Source: Companilactobacillus bobalius
GTDB taxonomy: Bacteria; Bacillota; Bacilli; Lactobacillales; Lactobacillaceae
Length of the DNA stretch: 64,000 nt
Reading direction: 5' to 3'
Assembly: GCF_009764355.1 (NCBI RefSeq)
Contig: NZ_LNUA01000032.1
Coordinates: forward strand, 62,001 to 126,000
Part shown: one piece after another, positions 1-11,000 of the stretch
Layout: the number at the start of each line of letters is the position of its first letter
Position numbering within the stretch: position 1 is the first letter of the stretch
The notes under the pieces: generated by a model
The model's database searches: none
The model's input: the letters and a program-made list of their open reading frames with translations, nothing else
Told to the model about the DNA's origin: nothing
Translations under genes and position numbers: made by a program

Positions 1-66
1 AAAAAGCTATCACGCTCCCAAAAAGAGGCATTATTAAAAAGTAATGGAATAAATTGGAACGACTAC

Positions 67-95
67 TTGATTTCGTAATAATATTCCCTTATAAT
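67..95 (+). promoter_or_regulatory. promoter of rpsB-tsf
   Basis: A TTGATT box at 67-72 and a perfect TATAAT box at 90-95 are separated by 17 bases, the ideal sigma-A spacing. It lies about 107 bases upstream of the rpsB start, leaving a long 5' leader. The first 66 bases of the window hold no gene that I can support. Confidence 0.75.
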
Positions 96-101
96 ATTTA
101 G

Positions 102-201
102 CTGTATTGAATACACACACTTAACGATTTAGTTGTTGGTGCACAGACGTGTTTCAACTAGACATGACTTAGGTGGAGGTAAAAACCAGGAGGAACTTTT
201 T
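102..201 (+). promoter_or_regulatory. rpsB 5' leader with hairpin, possible S2 autoregulatory element
   Basis: The roughly 100-base untranslated leader contains a hairpin whose TAGTTG arm (130-135) pairs with CAACTA (155-160), with weaker flanking pairs. rpsB mRNA leaders bound by S2 are known in many bacteria. I infer but cannot prove that this hairpin is such an element. The ribosome-binding site CCAGGAGG follows it. Confidence 0.35.
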
Positions 202-1008
202 ATGTCAGTTATTTCTATGAAACAACTTCTTGAAGCCGGTGTACATTTCGGTCACCAAACAAGAAGATGGAACCCTAAGATGAAGCCATTTATCTTTACA
301 CAAAGAAATGGTATTTACATCATTGATTTACAAAAAACAGTACGCATGATCGACGATGCTTACAACTATATGAAGGCCGTTGCCGGTGATGATGGTATTT
401 TCCTATTCGTTGGTACAAAGAAACAAGCACAAGATGCTATTGCTGAAGAAGCAACACGTGCTGGCCAATACTATGTTAACCATCGTTGGTTAGGTGGTAC
501 TTTGACTAACTGGAACACAATCCAAAAACGTATCAAGAGATTAAAGGACATCAAGGCAATGTCACAAGATGGTACTTTTGATCGTCTACCTAAGAAAGAA
601 GTTGCTTTACTTACAAAGCAACAAGCTAAGTTAGAGAAATTCCTTGGTGGTATCGAAGATATGCCAAGAATCCCTGATGTTATGTTCATTGTTGACCCTC
701 ATAAGGAAAACATTGCTGTTAACGAAGCTAAGAAACTTAACATTCCTATCGTAGCTATGGTTGATACAAATACAGATCCAGATCCTATCGATGTTATCAT
801 TCCTTCAAACGATGATGCTATCCGTGCCGTTAGATTAATTACATCTAAGATGGCAGATGCTATTGTTGAAGGTAAGCAAGGTGAAGAAGCTGTTACAGAT
901 GCAGACTTCGCTAAAGACGACAACAAAGATGAAAATTCAAATGCTGCCGATGCAAAATCTATTGAAGATTTAGCAGAAGCTAAGAACAATAACGAAGATA
1001 ACAAATAA
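202..1008 (+). CDS. rpsB: 30S ribosomal protein S2
   Basis: S2 is a component of the small ribosomal subunit, needed for S1 docking and start-site binding. The 268-residue product begins [23 protein letters not shown], the diagnostic N-terminus of the family, and contains the [10 protein letters not shown] and [10 protein letters not shown] segments. The C-terminal 35 or so residues form an Asp/Glu/Asn-rich tail that is variable in the family. I chose the ATG at 202 because AGGAGG sits 8 bases before it; an in-frame upstream TTG at 133 lies inside the leader. tsf follows 64 bases downstream, separated by an attenuator-like hairpin. Confidence 0.98.
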   Translation: MSVISMKQLLEAGVHFGHQTRRWNPKMKPFIFTQRNGIYIIDLQKTVRMIDDAYNYMKAVAGDDGIFLFVGTKKQAQDAIAEEATRAGQYYVNHRWLGGTLTNWNTIQKRIKRLKDIKAMSQDGTFDRLPKKEVALLTKQQAKLEKFLGGIEDMPRIPDVMFIVDPHKENIAVNEAKKLNIPIVAMVDTNTDPDPIDVIIPSNDDAIRAVRLITSKMADAIVEGKQGEEAVTDADFAKDDNKDENSNAADAKSIEDLAEAKNNNEDNK

Positions 1009-1025
1009 TAATAAGCGTAAAATAG

Positions 1026-1052
1026 AGTCATCTGAGTAAGATGGCTTTATTT
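1026..1052 (+). terminator. intercistronic hairpin, partial terminator between rpsB and tsf
   Basis: A 7-bp stem (1026-1032 with 1040-1046, two G-U pairs) and a 7-base loop are followed by TTATTTAT. It sits between two genes that are normally cotranscribed, so it more likely adjusts their ratio than stops transcription. Confidence 0.5.
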
Positions 1053-1072
1053 ATACGACTGGAGGATTACTA

Positions 1073-1948
1073 ATGGCTAAAATTACTGCTGCTCAAGTTA
1101 AAGAATTACGTGATAAGACAAGCGTTGGTATGATGGATGCTAAGAAGGCATTGGTTGCTGCTGACGGTAATATGCAAGAGGCTATCGACAAACTTCGTGA
1201 AAAGGGTGTAGCTAAAGCTGCTAAGAAGAGTGGAAACATTGCTGCTGAAGGTTTAACACATATTGAAGTTTCAGGTAACAAAGCTTCTATCATCGAAGTT
1301 AATTCAGAAACTGACTTTGTTTCATCAAACGACAAATTTATCAATCTTGTAAACGAAATTGGTAAGGCTATTGTTGCTAACGAACCAAAGACAATGGACG
1401 AAGCTTTGGCACTTAAGATTGGTGACCAAACAATTAACGACGCCATCACAGGCTTAACAGCTGTTATTGGTGAAAAGATTTCCTTGAGACGTTTCAAGGT
1501 TCTTGATAAGACAGACTCACAAGTATTCGGCTCATACCTACATAATGGTGGTTTGATCGGTGCTATCGTTACTCTTGAAGGTAGCGATGAAGATGCTGCT
1601 AAGGATGTTGCTATGCACGTTGCTGCTATCAACCCTGAATTCATGGATCGTGATCAAGTTCCTGCAGATCGTTTGGAACACGAAAAGGCTATCTTTACTG
1701 AAGAAACAAAGGCTGAAGGTAAACCTGAAAAGATTATCCCAAGAATCGTTGAAGGCCGTGTAAACAAGTTCTTGTCAGAAATTAGTTTGGCTGACCAAGA
1801 ATTCGTTAAGGATTCAGACATGACTGTTCAACAATTCGTTGAATCAAAGAATTCTAAACTTGTTTCATTTGTTCGTTACGAAGTCGGTGAAGGAATCGAA
1901 AAGAAACAAGAAGACTTTGCTGAAGAAGTAAAGAACCAAATGAAGTAA
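1073..1948 (+). CDS. tsf: translation elongation factor Ts
   Basis: EF-Ts is the guanine-nucleotide exchange factor that recycles EF-Tu-GDP in the cytoplasm. The 291-residue protein has the N-terminal UBA-like domain (residues 1-50, with [14 protein letters not shown]) and the EF-Tu-contacting TDFV motif at 80-83 ([11 protein letters not shown]). Its length fits the family. The start ATG follows GGAGG by 7 bases. It is cotranscribed with rpsB and ends in a strong terminator. Confidence 0.98.
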   Translation: MAKITAAQVKELRDKTSVGMMDAKKALVAADGNMQEAIDKLREKGVAKAAKKSGNIAAEGLTHIEVSGNKASIIEVNSETDFVSSNDKFINLVNEIGKAIVANEPKTMDEALALKIGDQTINDAITGLTAVIGEKISLRRFKVLDKTDSQVFGSYLHNGGLIGAIVTLEGSDEDAAKDVAMHVAAINPEFMDRDQVPADRLEHEKAIFTEETKAEGKPEKIIPRIVEGRVNKFLSEISLADQEFVKDSDMTVQQFVESKNSKLVSFVRYEVGEGIEKKQEDFAEEVKNQMK

Positions 1949-1970
1949 TTTAAAAACATTTTTTGGAAAG

Positions 1971-2005
1971 GTCGCTTAATTCATTTTGAATTAAACGGCT
2001 TTTTC
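1971..2005 (+). terminator. rho-independent terminator after tsf
   Basis: An 8-bp perfect inner stem (1976-1983 with 1987-1994) is extended by G/C-rich outer pairs and followed by TTTTTC. It ends the rpsB-tsf unit. Confidence 0.85.
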
Positions 2006-2077
2006 TTTATATTTAGGGTTGTATCCACACAAAATTTATTTAAAAATAGTGTTTGGATAAATTTAGTGTAGCGAATA

Positions 2078-2086
2078 TGTTAAAAT
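2078..2086 (+). promoter_or_regulatory. extended -10 promoter of pyrH operon
   Basis: TG-T-TAAAAT forms an extended -10 element (TGnTAAAAT) without a convincing -35. It lies 30 bases before pyrH and downstream of the tsf terminator, where a new promoter is needed. Confidence 0.5.
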
Positions 2087-2116
2087 ATTTAGTAGCAAAA
2101 TTAAAGGAGAGAACTT

Positions 2117-2848
2117 ATGCCTGATATCAAGTATAAAAGAGTGATTTTAAAAGTTTCTGGAGAAGCCTTAGCCGGTGAGAAAGGCTTTGGTATTAATCCA
2201 CCAGTTATCAAAACAATAGCTGAACAAATTAAGAGTGTTCATGATCTAGGAGTTCAAGTTGCCATCGTCTGTGGTGGTGGGAACATTTGGCGTGGTGAAA
2301 CAGGTGCTGAAATGGGAATGGACCGTGCCCAAGCAGATTATATGGGTATGATGGCCACTGTTATGAATGGACTTGCTTTACAAGATGGTTTGGAACATAT
2401 TGGTGTCCCAACACGTGTACAAACATCAATCGAAATGCGCCAGGTTGCTGAACCTTACATCAGAAGAAAGGCAATCAGACATCTAGAAAAAGGTCGTGTT
2501 GTTATCTTTGCTGGTGGTACTGGTAATCCTTACTTCTCAACAGATACTACTTCTGTACTTCGTGCCGCTGAAATTGAAGCCGACGTTATCTTAATGGCTA
2601 AGAACAACGTTGATGGTGTTTATTCAGCTGATCCTAAGAAGGATCCTAATGCTAAGAAGTATGCAGAATTAACACAACTTGATATTATTAATAAGAATCT
2701 TGGAGTTATGGATACAACTGCTTCATCATTGTCAATGGATAATGATATTCCATTGATCGTATTCAACTTGAACAAAGCTGAAAACATTAAGAAGGTTGTT
2801 CAAGGAGAAAATATCGGAACAATAATAAAGGGTGGTAATGATGACTAA
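2117..2848 (+). CDS. pyrH: uridylate kinase
   Basis: UMP kinase phosphorylates UMP to UDP in pyrimidine nucleotide synthesis and forms a hexamer. The 243-residue protein shows the amino-acid-kinase signatures: KVSGEAL near the N-terminus, [10 protein letters not shown] (phosphate-binding glycines), and [14 protein letters not shown]. It has RBS AAAGGAGAG and start ATG. Its stop codon overlaps the frr start by 8 bases, indicating translational coupling. Confidence 0.98.
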   Translation: MPDIKYKRVILKVSGEALAGEKGFGINPPVIKTIAEQIKSVHDLGVQVAIVCGGGNIWRGETGAEMGMDRAQADYMGMMATVMNGLALQDGLEHIGVPTRVQTSIEMRQVAEPYIRRKAIRHLEKGRVVIFAGGTGNPYFSTDTTSVLRAAEIEADVILMAKNNVDGVYSADPKKDPNAKKYAELTQLDIINKNLGVMDTTASSLSMDNDIPLIVFNLNKAENIKKVVQGENIGTIIKGGNDD

Positions 2849-3398
2849 CAAAGCTGTTACAAAAGCACAAGAAAATATGTCAAAATCAATTGACGTTCTT
2901 AGAAAAGAATTAGCTAATATCCGTGCGGGTAAAGCTAATGCTTCTATCTTGAGTAACGTTAAGGTTTCATATTACGGTACTGATGTACCATTGAATCAAG
3001 TTGCTTCAATTAATATTCCTGAAGCACGTGTTTTGATGATCACACCTTATGACCAATCATCATTGGATGATATCGAACATGCTATCAATTCATCTGATTT
3101 AGGATTGAACCCTGCTAATGATGGTAAGGTTATCCGTTTGGTTATCCCACAGCTTACTGGTGAACGCAGACAAGAGATTGCTAAGCAAGTAGGTAAAGAG
3201 GCCGAAGAAAGCCGTATTGCTGTTAGAAACGTTCGTCGTGAAGCTATGGACGATCTTAAGAAGCAATTAAAGGCTAACGATGTAACTGAAGATGAATTCC
3301 ATGATGTTGAAGATCAAGTTCAAAAGGTTACTGACAAAGCTATCGCACAAGTTGACGAATTAGCAGCAGCCAAAGAAAAAGAAATTACTGAAGGATAA
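2841..3398 (+). CDS. frr: ribosome recycling factor
   Basis: RRF acts with EF-G to split post-termination ribosomes. From the ATG at 2841 the protein is 185 residues, exactly the usual family length. It contains [15 protein letters not shown] and the three-helix-bundle segment [10 protein letters not shown]. Upstream in-frame GTG (2832) and ATG (2838) codons exist, but the AAGGGTGG site at 2828 favours 2841. It is coupled to pyrH by overlap. Confidence 0.97.
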   Translation: MTNKAVTKAQENMSKSIDVLRKELANIRAGKANASILSNVKVSYYGTDVPLNQVASINIPEARVLMITPYDQSSLDDIEHAINSSDLGLNPANDGKVIRLVIPQLTGERRQEIAKQVGKEAEESRIAVRNVRREAMDDLKKQLKANDVTEDEFHDVEDQVQKVTDKAIAQVDELAAAKEKEITEG

Positions 3399-3406
3399 TA
3401 GTCTTT

Positions 3407-4147
3407 ATGACAGAGAGTAAGAGACAGTTAGATTCAGACATATCAGTTCCTAAGCATATTGCTATCATTATGGACGGTAACGGACGTTGGGCTAAGAAAA
3501 AAGGCCAACCTCGTATTGCCGGTCATAAAGAAGGTATGAACAATGTCAAGACGATTGCTACAGCAGCTAGTCATCTTGGAGTTAAAGTTTTGAGCTTGTA
3601 TGCTTTTTCTACTGAAAACTGGAGTCGACCTAGCAAAGAAGTTAACTTCTTGATGAAGTTACCGGTAGACTTCTTTGGAACTTTTATGCCAGATCTAATC
3701 AAAGAAAATATTCGAGTGTTCGTAACCGGATTTACTGATCACTTACCTGACAAAACCAGAAAAGTAGTTTTAAAAGCAGTTGAGGATACTAAGGGTAATA
3801 CTGGAATGATCCTCAATTTTGCTTTTAATTATGGTGGTCGTGCTGAAATTGTTAATGCTGCTAAAAATTTGGCAATCGAAGCGGCTAGTGGTTCAATAGA
3901 TCCAAGCGATATTGACGATGCTATGTTTGCAGATCATTTGCTGACTAATCATTTAAAAGAGTTAGCCGATCCTGATTTGCTAATCAGAACTAGTGGAGAA
4001 GAACGAATCTCTAACTTCATGCTCTGGCAATTAGCTTATACAGAAATGATCTTTGACGACAGTTACTGGCCCGATTTTACGGTTGATGATTTAGTCGAGG
4101 ATATTAAAGAATTTGACAGAAGAGATCGTCGTTACGGATCTGTTTAG
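3407..4147 (+). CDS. uppS: undecaprenyl pyrophosphate synthase
   Basis: This cis-prenyltransferase makes the C55 lipid carrier for peptidoglycan and teichoic acids. The 246-residue protein carries the IMDGNGRWAK motif with the catalytic Asp at residue 23, and the LIRTSGEERISNF signature near the C-terminus. cdsA and rseP follow, the standard envelope cluster of Firmicutes. It starts 9 bases after frr. Confidence 0.97.
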   Translation: MTESKRQLDSDISVPKHIAIIMDGNGRWAKKKGQPRIAGHKEGMNNVKTIATAASHLGVKVLSLYAFSTENWSRPSKEVNFLMKLPVDFFGTFMPDLIKENIRVFVTGFTDHLPDKTRKVVLKAVEDTKGNTGMILNFAFNYGGRAEIVNAAKNLAIEAASGSIDPSDIDDAMFADHLLTNHLKELADPDLLIRTSGEERISNFMLWQLAYTEMIFDDSYWPDFTVDDLVEDIKEFDRRDRRYGSV

Positions 4148-4161
4148 TTTGGGGGAAAATT

Positions 4162-4956
4162 ATGAAACAACGTGTCATTACTGCCGTTATTGCACTAGCA
4201 ATCTTTATTCCCATATTGCTTGCAGGTGGAGTTTGGCTAGAAGTTGCAGCCGCAGCTTTAGCCGCAGTCGGTGTTTTTGAAGTTTATATCATGCGTAAAC
4301 GTATCATCGTTTCGTTTGACTTCTTAGTAACTATCTTGGGAACACTAGCTCTAGTAGTTCCTAACGGCTTTTATCGAGGATGGTTTCCAAAAAGTTTTTC
4401 AAGATTAGATTTATTCTATGTTTTTGCGGTAATTTTATTAATTATTACAGTATTAACAAAGAACAAATTTAACTTTGAGGATGCAGGTGTTTCAGTGGTT
4501 TCAATGTTGTACATTGGTACAGGATTCCACTATCTAGCAGCTGTAAGAAATTCAGATCCAGGTTTAGGATTATTGATGTATGCCTTGATTGTTGTATGGT
4601 CAACTGATATTTTTGCTTATACTTTTGGTAGAAAAATTGGTAAGCATAAATTGTGGCCTGCAATCAGTCCTAATAAGACTTGGGAAGGAACAATTGCTGG
4701 TATCATCATGGCCTTAGTTCTTTCTGGTGTTTACATGTACTTTGTACCTCAAGAGTATTCAATGACAACAATGTTGATGATTGCCTTTGTCCTATCAATC
4801 ATGGGTCAAATGGGTGATTTGATTGAATCAGCTTATAAGAGATATTATAAAGTTAAAGATTCAGGAAATATTTTGCCAGGACATGGTGGAATTCTAGATA
4901 GATTCGATAGTATGTTAATCGTATTACCTTTGTTACACATATTCGGTTTAGTCTAA
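4162..4956 (+). CDS. cdsA: phosphatidate cytidylyltransferase (CDP-diglyceride synthase)
   Basis: CdsA converts phosphatidic acid and CTP to CDP-diacylglycerol, the precursor of membrane phospholipids. The 264-residue polytopic protein has many hydrophobic helices, the SPNKTWEG segment, and the C-terminal family signature KVKDSGNILPGHGGILDR. It lies in the uppS-cdsA-rseP order. Confidence 0.97.
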   Translation: MKQRVITAVIALAIFIPILLAGGVWLEVAAAALAAVGVFEVYIMRKRIIVSFDFLVTILGTLALVVPNGFYRGWFPKSFSRLDLFYVFAVILLIITVLTKNKFNFEDAGVSVVSMLYIGTGFHYLAAVRNSDPGLGLLMYALIVVWSTDIFAYTFGRKIGKHKLWPAISPNKTWEGTIAGIIMALVLSGVYMYFVPQEYSMTTMLMIAFVLSIMGQMGDLIESAYKRYYKVKDSGNILPGHGGILDRFDSMLIVLPLLHIFGLV

Positions 4957-4975
4957 GCATCTCGTGGAGGTTAAA

Positions 4976-6238
4976 ATGACCGCGATAATTACATTTATAA
5001 TCGTTTTTGGAATATTAGTTATTGTTCATGAATTTGGACATTATTATGCTGCAAAAAAATCAGGAATTTTGGTTCGTGAGTTTTCTGTAGGGATGGGTCC
5101 AAAAATCGTCGCTTATCGCAAGAATCATACGACATATACCTTGAGATTATTACCTTTGGGTGGTTATGTTCGTATGGCCGGCGCTCAAGAAGATGATTCT
5201 GATATTCAACCAGGAACGATGGCATCTTTAGTATTAAATGATCAAGATAAAGTAATAAAAATAATAACTTCCAGTAAGGTTTATGATGCAAATGCGGTCC
5301 CCGTTCAAATATCTAAATCAGATTTAGTTGATGATTTGGTAATTGAAGGGTACGAAAATGGCGATGAAACTGTCGTGAAGAAATATTCAGTTGATCATGA
5401 TGCAACAATTGTTGAGGAAGACGGTACTGAGGTTCAAATCGCTCCACGCGATGTTCAACTTCAGTCCGTTTCTGTTTGGAAGCGAATGATTACCAATTTC
5501 GCAGGTCCGTTCAATAATTTCGTTTTAGCAGTTTTAGCAGCTATTTTAGCTGCTTTCATGATGAATGGTGTTGCTACTAATCAATTAGGTCATATCGAAA
5601 AAAATTCAATTGCTCAAGAAGCAGGTTTGAAAGTTAACGATACGATTGTGAGTGTTAATGGCAAGAAAACTGGTTCATGGACTGCTTTATCAACTAACAT
5701 TCAAAATAACCCTGGTAAGAAAGTTACTTTAAAAGTTGAATCAAATAAAAAACTTAGAACAGTTAAATTAACTCCTAAGTCCGTTAAGTCGCAAGGTCAA
5801 AGTTATGGCTTTATTGGTATTATGCCAAAGACCGATTCTAGCATTTTGGCTAAAATCAAATATGGCTTTTCATATAGTTGGGGAACGACTGTAATGGTCT
5901 TCCATGCATTAGGCAAGATGGTATCTGGTGGTTTTAATATTAATCAATTATCTGGTCCGGTGGGGATCTACTCGATGACTTCAAAAGTGGCATCACAAGG
6001 TATTATTAATATTATTCTCTTTACATCGATGCTATCGATGAACCTAGGTATTGTTAATTTAATTCCAATTCCAGCCTTAGATGGTGGGAAGATTTTATTG
6101 AATATCGTTGAAGCAATTAGAAGAAAACCTATTCCAGAACAGTATGAGACTGTTATTACACTGATTGGTGTCGGAATTTTAGTCTTGCTGATGATTGCTG
6201 TTACATGGAATGATATTCAGCGCTTCTTTATAAAATAG
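4976..6238 (+). CDS. rseP: site-2 (RIP) metalloprotease RseP/RasP
   Basis: RseP is an integral-membrane zinc protease that cleaves transmembrane segments, for example signal-peptide remnants and anti-sigma factors. The 420-residue protein has HEFGH at residues 18-22 in the first membrane helix, a PDZ domain in the middle (GHIEKNSIAQEAGLKVND region), and the conserved LIPIPALDGG third metal-ligand motif near the C-terminus. I chose ATG 4976 because GGAGG lies 5 bases upstream. An in-frame GTG at 4964 would overlap the ribosome-binding site. Confidence 0.95.
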   Translation: MTAIITFIIVFGILVIVHEFGHYYAAKKSGILVREFSVGMGPKIVAYRKNHTTYTLRLLPLGGYVRMAGAQEDDSDIQPGTMASLVLNDQDKVIKIITSSKVYDANAVPVQISKSDLVDDLVIEGYENGDETVVKKYSVDHDATIVEEDGTEVQIAPRDVQLQSVSVWKRMITNFAGPFNNFVLAVLAAILAAFMMNGVATNQLGHIEKNSIAQEAGLKVNDTIVSVNGKKTGSWTALSTNIQNNPGKKVTLKVESNKKLRTVKLTPKSVKSQGQSYGFIGIMPKTDSSILAKIKYGFSYSWGTTVMVFHALGKMVSGGFNINQLSGPVGIYSMTSKVASQGIINIILFTSMLSMNLGIVNLIPIPALDGGKILLNIVEAIRRKPIPEQYETVITLIGVGILVLLMIAVTWNDIQRFFIK

Positions 6239-6250
6239 GGGGATAAGAAC

Positions 6251-7957
6251 TTGAAACAATCAAAATTATATATTCCAACACTGAAGCAAACTCCTTCAGA
6301 TGCTGAGGCAATAAGTCATCAGTTGATGTTGCGAGCTGGCTATATCAGACAAGTTTCTGCAGGGGTATATGCTTACTTACCATTAGCTTGGTCAGTTATC
6401 CAAAGAATTGAAAATATTGTTCGTAAAGAAATGGAAAAAATTGATGTCGTAGAAATGCGTATGCCAGCAATTTTGCCAGCAGATCTTTGGAAAGAAAGTG
6501 GTCGTTATGAAACTTATGGCGATAACTTATTCAAATTTAAGGATCGTCACGAACGTGATTTCATCTTGGGACCAACTCATGAAGAAACATTTACTAGTGT
6601 TGTAAAGGAAAGTTTGAATAGTTACAAGAAATTACCTCTTGTTTTATATCAAATGCAAATGAAGTATCGTGATGAAGATCGTCCTCGTAACGGTTTACTT
6701 CGTGGCCGTGAATTTATTATGAAAGATGCTTATTCTTTCACAGCTAACAAAGAACAACTTGATGTTATCTTCAATCAAATGGAACAAGCTTACCGTAATA
6801 TCTTTGATATTTGTGGTTTAAATTATCGTGCTATTATCGGTGATGCCGGTGCCATGGGTGGTACTGATTCTAAAGAATTCTCCGCTATTGCTTCAATTGG
6901 TGAAGATACAATTGCCTATTCAGACGATAGTGATTACTCAGCTAACCTTGAAATGGCTGCAAGTAAGATGGAAGAGAACTTAGTTGAAGACAAGAAAGAA
7001 GCAGAAGTTGTTGATACACCTGATGTGCATACAATTGATGCTTTGGCAGAATTATTGAAGGTTGAATCATCAAGAATTATGAAGGCTGTTGCCTACATGG
7101 CTGATGATGAACCAGTTATGGTTATGATTCGTGGAGATTACGATGTTAATGATGTTAAGTTAAAGAACTATCTTGGTGCTGACTTCTTACGTGAAGCAAC
7201 CCCTGACGAAGTTAAGGACGTCTTCGGTAGTGTACCTGGATTCATTGGACCTAAAGGTATCAATGATAAGGTTAAAGTACTTTATGATAGTTCATTAGTT
7301 GGTTTGATGAACTTCGTTGTCGGCTTTAATAAGGCTGATGTTCATATGTTCAATGCTAACTTTGAAGATATTGTTGACGAAACACCAGAATTTAGAGATT
7401 TCCGTGTTATCAAGGAAGGTGAAGTTTCACCTGATGGTCATGGTCATATCAAATTTACACGTGGTATCGAAATTGGTCATATCTTCAAATTAGGTACTAA
7501 ATTCTCTAAGGCACTTGGTGCTAATTTCTTAGATGAAAATGGTAAATCTAATCCATTGATCATGGGAAGTTATGGTATTGGTATTTCTCGTCTATTGACA
7601 GCCATTATCGAACAACACAGTGATGAAAATGGTATTATTTGGCCAGTTAGTTTGGCTCCATACCAAGTACATGTTGTTCCTATCAAGTACAACAACGATG
7701 TTCAAGGTAAATTAAGTGACGAAATCGTTGAATTGCTACAAAATGAAGGATATGACGTCTTACTTGATGATCGTAAAGAACGTCCTGGCGTTAAGTTTGC
7801 TGACTCAGATCTAATTGGTATTCCTATTAGAATCACGGTTGGTAAAAAAGCTGGCGATGGAATTGTTGAACTAAAGATTAGAAGTACTGGCGAGACAATT
7901 GAAGTAAGTAAAGATGAATTAGTAAATTCAGTAAAAATATTGCTTAAGAATCAGTAA
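6251..7957 (+). CDS. proS: prolyl-tRNA synthetase (bacterial type)
   Basis: ProRS attaches proline to tRNA-Pro. The 568-residue, bacterial-type enzyme has class II motif 2 ([17 protein letters not shown]), the inserted editing domain (residues 230-400) and the motif 3 segment [11 protein letters not shown], then the anticodon-binding domain. It uses a TTG start preceded by AGGGGGATAAGAAC. Confidence 0.97.
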   Translation: MKQSKLYIPTLKQTPSDAEAISHQLMLRAGYIRQVSAGVYAYLPLAWSVIQRIENIVRKEMEKIDVVEMRMPAILPADLWKESGRYETYGDNLFKFKDRHERDFILGPTHEETFTSVVKESLNSYKKLPLVLYQMQMKYRDEDRPRNGLLRGREFIMKDAYSFTANKEQLDVIFNQMEQAYRNIFDICGLNYRAIIGDAGAMGGTDSKEFSAIASIGEDTIAYSDDSDYSANLEMAASKMEENLVEDKKEAEVVDTPDVHTIDALAELLKVESSRIMKAVAYMADDEPVMVMIRGDYDVNDVKLKNYLGADFLREATPDEVKDVFGSVPGFIGPKGINDKVKVLYDSSLVGLMNFVVGFNKADVHMFNANFEDIVDETPEFRDFRVIKEGEVSPDGHGHIKFTRGIEIGHIFKLGTKFSKALGANFLDENGKSNPLIMGSYGIGISRLLTAIIEQHSDENGIIWPVSLAPYQVHVVPIKYNNDVQGKLSDEIVELLQNEGYDVLLDDRKERPGVKFADSDLIGIPIRITVGKKAGDGIVELKIRSTGETIEVSKDELVNSVKILLKNQ

Positions 7958-7959
7958 TG

Positions 7960-7978
7960 AGGCTTAGGCCTTTTTTTA
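7960..7978 (+). terminator. short hairpin plus T-run after proS
   Basis: A 4-bp AGGC/GCCT stem with a TTAG loop is followed by seven T residues. The stem is short, so readthrough into polC is likely. Confidence 0.4.
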
Positions 7979-8003
7979 TTTTTTGAAGGAAAGAATATGT
8001 CAT

Positions 8004-11000
8004 ATGTCAGATACAAAACAACTTTTTGAAATTTTAGTTAAACAAATCAAGCTAGATAGTTTATTACCATCTAATGATGCGTTTATCGATGGAAAATTAA
8101 ATAAACTTGAAGTACATAAGAACAGTAAACGCTGGACATTCTTTTTTGAATTTAAACGCGTGTTACCATTCAATGATTTCATGACATTTGTTAAAGCACT
8201 AAAGGCTAGTTTTGATGGTATTGCACAGATTGATTTTGAAATCAAAACAACTGATTCAGAATTGTCTGAAAGTGATATCAAGGACTATTGGAATTATGTT
8301 TTGAATGATTGCAATGTCCAATCTCCAATGGTTTTAGATAAAATTAGTCAAACACCGCCACATGTTGAAAACGGTCAAGTCTTTTTAGATGTTTCCAATA
8401 GTTTTATGGCTGATTTTGTCGATGGCAAAGTTATTGATGGATTACAGTCTGAGTACAGTAGCCTTGGTTTTCCTGATTTTAGAATTAGAACAAATGTCGA
8501 TAAGGCCAAGTATCAAGAGAAGACCGAGGCTATGAAAGCTGCTAATGCCGAGAAGACAAAGCAATTTCAAGCTAAGGCTAAAGAGGTTAGTGCTAAAAAG
8601 GCGGCGAAACCAGCAGGTAATGTTTCTAAAGTTGGTCGTAAGATTCCTGATGATCAAGAAATCACTCAAATGGTTGATATTATTGAGGAAGATCGTAATA
8701 AAGTCGTTGAGGGATATGTTTTTGACATTGATGTTCGTAAGTTGAAATCTGGTCGATCACTTTTGATTATGAAAGTTACTGACTACACATCATCCTTCAG
8801 TATCAAGAAATTTTCTAATGGTGAGGATGATGAGAATTTCTTTGCCAGTTTGGATGAAGGTTCTTGGATCAGGGTTCGTGGTAACGTTCAAGAGGATAAT
8901 TTCTCTCGTGAATTAGTAATTATGGCTAATGATATCAATGTAATCAAACATGAGTTGCGTAAAGATACAGCTGAAGATGAAAATAAGCGAATTGAATTGC
9001 ACGCTCACACTAACATGAGTCAAATGGATGCTATTCCTAGTGCAACTGATTTGATCAAGCGTGCTAGTGATTGGGGACAAACAGGAATTGCCATCACTGA
9101 CCATCGTGCTTTGCAAGCTTTCCCAGAAGCGTATAATGCTGGTAAAAAATTTGGCGTTAAAATTGCTTACGGTGTGGAAGTTGATTTAGTCGATGAAGGT
9201 AATCCGATTGCTTACAATTTGCGAGATCAAGCATTAAATGGTTCAGAATATGTTATCTTCGATACCGAAACAACCGGTTTGTCTGCTGTCTATGATTCAA
9301 TTATTGAAATTGGTGCTACTAAGATGAAAGATGGTGAAGTAATTGCCCGCTTTGATAAATTTATTAATCCGGGTCATCCTTTGTCAGAAGTAACAACTAA
9401 TTTGACTAGTATCACGAATGATATGGTTAAGGATGCGCCAGATGAAACAGTAATTGTTGGAGAATTCATGGATTTCATTGGCGATGATATTTTAGTAGGT
9501 CATAATGTTACCTTTGATATGGGCTTCATGAATGCGGCCCTAACAAGAATGGGTCGTCCACGTCTAGCAATGCCTGTTATTGATACTTTGGAAATGTCGA
9601 GAACTTTGCATTCAGAGTATCGTAATCATAAGTTGGATTCTTTGGCTAAACGTTATCATATTGTTTTGGAACATCACCATAGAGCTGACTCCGATGCTGA
9701 AACAACCGGTTACTTAATGTATAAGTTGTTCGATGAATTGGAAGATAAGTTTGGAACTAGAAATGTTAACCAGTTAAACGACCACGTTGGTGGAGAAGAA
9801 GCTTATAAACAGGCTCGTCCTAGTCATGCTATTCTTTTAGCCAAGACTCAAGCTGGTTTGAAGAATATGTTTAAGATTGTTTCTTATTCAATGACACGTT
9901 ACTTCTACCGAACAGCTCGTGTGCCTAGAAGACTGTTAAATAAGTATCGCGAAGGTATCATTGTTGGATCAGCCTGTGAAAACGGTGAAGTCTTTACTAG
10001 TATGATGCAAAAGGGTTATGACGATACTCGTGAATTAGCACAGTATTACGATTACTTGGAAGTTATGCCACAGACTCTGTATCAACATCTAATTGATATT
10101 AAAATTATTAAAGATGAAGATGCTTTGCAAGAAATTATCAAAAATATTGTTAAATTAGGTAAAGAATTGGACAAACCAGTTGTAGCAACAGGGGATGTTC
10201 ATTATCTTGATCCACATGATAAAGTTTATCGAGATATTGTTATTAAAGCCGTGAAGAGTAATGCTTTAGCTCGTAGACCGGAATTGCCTGATGTTCAATT
10301 TAGAACTACTAATGAAATGTTTGATGAATTCGATTATATGGATCAACAAACAGAACAAGAGATCATTGTTGATAATCCAAAGAAGATTATGGACTCGATT
10401 GATGAAATTTCTCCGGTTAAGGATAAACTGTATACTCCTAAGATGGATGGAGCCGAAGATGAAATTCGTAGTTTAACGATGAACAAAGCGCATGAACTTT
10501 ATGGTGATCCCTTGCCAGAGTTAGTTCAAAAGCGAATGGATCGTGAATTAAAGAGTATCATCGGAAATGGTTTCTCAGTTATTTATTTAATTGCTCAACG
10601 TTTAGTTTATAAATCTAATAAAGATGGATATTTAGTTGGTTCCCGTGGTTCCGTTGGATCTAGTTTTGTTGCCACTATGACCGGTATTACTGAAGTTAAT
10701 CCTTTGCCACCGCATTATCGTTGTCCTAACTGTAAGTATTCTGAATTCTTTACTAAAGGTGAAGTTGGTTCAGGATATGACTTGCCAGACAAGGCTTGTC
10801 CAAAATGTGGTACAGATATGAAAAAAGATGGCCAGGATATTCCGTTTGAAACTTTCCTTGGTTTCAAGGGTGATAAGGTTCCTGATATTGATTTGAACTT
10901 CTCTGGTGACTACCAACCGGTAGCACATAACTATACCAAGGTATTGTTTGGGGAAGATCACGTATTTAGAGCTGGTACTATTGGTACAATTGCTGATCGT